From NCBI RefSeq assembly GCF_038246755.1, contig NZ_CP134706.1:868001-932000 (forward strand): DNA of 64,000 nucleotides, written 5' to 3'. A program made the translations under genes and the position numbers. Origin of the DNA: Micromonospora sp. FIMYZ51 (lineage in GTDB: Bacteria > Actinomycetota > Actinomycetes > Mycobacteriales > Micromonosporaceae). The notes beneath the pieces were generated by a model, which searched no databases, was not told where the DNA came from, and saw only the letters and a program-made list of their open reading frames with translations. Below, in pieces: positions 63,908 to 64,000 of the stretch (the first letter of the stretch is position 1; each line of letters begins with the position of its first letter).

Positions 63908-64000
63908 GTGACCCTGCAACCGGGAAATGGCGACCCGCACCAGTTCGGCACCGCGGCCTTCTACGCGTCCATCGGCCGGGCCTTCGTCGCCATGTGCGCG
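63908..64000 (+). CDS. Unidentified gene, 5' part only
   Basis: A frame opening with GTG 63908 reads MTLQPGNGDPHQFGTAAFYA and then SIGRAFVAMCA to the edge of the window. The rising hydrophobicity at the end suggests a membrane helix. Coding bias is good but no ribosome site is evident and 31 residues are not enough to name a family. Confidence 0.45.
   Translation, partial: MTLQPGNGDPHQFGTAAFYASIGRAFVAMCA

Overview
The window is high-GC actinobacterial DNA, most likely from a Micromonospora-type organism (Micromonosporaceae). This rests on the strong G/C third-position bias, frequent GTG starts, typical actinobacterial families (AccE epsilon subunit, GPP34, SCO6745 family, GuaB1, DUF4349, PIN-PhoH) and paired AAGGGGCCCTT intergenic repeats. 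I see no rRNA, tRNA, CRISPR array, insertion sequence or prophage. Two gene orders resemble ones I recall from Mycobacterium tuberculosis: upp / pmmB / amidohydrolase / gamma-glutamylcyclotransferase / lpdA (Rv3303c-Rv3309c), and accA3 / maf / accE5 / accD5 / birA / PH-domain protein / GtrA (Rv3277-Rv3285).

Layout. 1-3.0 kb: cytochrome bd oxidase (cydA and partial cydB) and a BlaI regulator with an M56 peptidase. 3.2-7.2 kb: deoxyribose catabolism (deoC, a full aldehyde dehydrogenase and a coupled half-size dehydrogenase without an active site) divergent from upp. 7.2-14.3 kb: Nudix hydrolase, GPP34 protein, phosphohexomutase, a membrane Ser/Thr kinase and the catalytic subunit of a methylmalonyl-CoA-type mutase. 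14.9-22.4 kb: M20 amidohydrolase, DUF4349 lipoprotein, metallo-beta-lactamase-fold protein, coiled-coil protein, SCO6745-family protein, gamma-glutamylcyclotransferase, LpdA-type flavoprotein and a DUF998 protein. 22.8-27.1 kb: a MarR-controlled heterodimeric ABC exporter operon with overlapping genes. 27.2-34.7 kb: GuaB1, LysE-type exporter divergent from its LysR regulator, biotinylated acyl-CoA carboxylase alpha chain, DrrAB-type ABC transporter and an O-methyltransferase.

34.7-49.6 kb is the accessory-looking part. The ancestral order maf-accE-accD appears split twice. Between maf and accE lies a lower-GC three-gene operon encoding a mycosin-type protease and two helical proteins resembling type VII secretion partners, without any secretion machine nearby. 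Between accE and accD lie a second membrane Ser/Thr kinase, a GH25 lysozyme, a Uma2 nuclease-fold protein, an M50-like peptidase, a divergent regulatory cassette (UTRA-only protein, GntR-UTRA regulator, tiny Cys-rich proteins) and an ECF sigma factor with a coupled membrane protein.

49.6-64 kb: birA with a repeat-disturbed 3' end, PH-domain protein, tandem GtrA proteins, GTP-type PEP carboxykinase behind a Rex-like site, FAD reductase, cis-prenyltransferase, trehalose phosphatase, XRE regulator, two small genes bridged by an 11-codon micro-ORF, a PIN-PhoH protein, a lytic transglycosylase behind a CRP-like site, and a partial gene at the right edge.

Functional threads: the carboxylase (alpha, epsilon, and a carboxyltransferase with a propionyl-type Asp), biotin ligase and mutase together could convert propionyl-CoA to methylmalonyl-CoA and succinyl-CoA. 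The two kinases share a layout in which the cytoplasmic linker is studded with Thr-x-x-hydrophobic motifs, the pattern FHA domains read when phosphorylated. The 55-nt paired repeat occurs four times, each time exactly between convergent genes, and probably acts as a bidirectional terminator.
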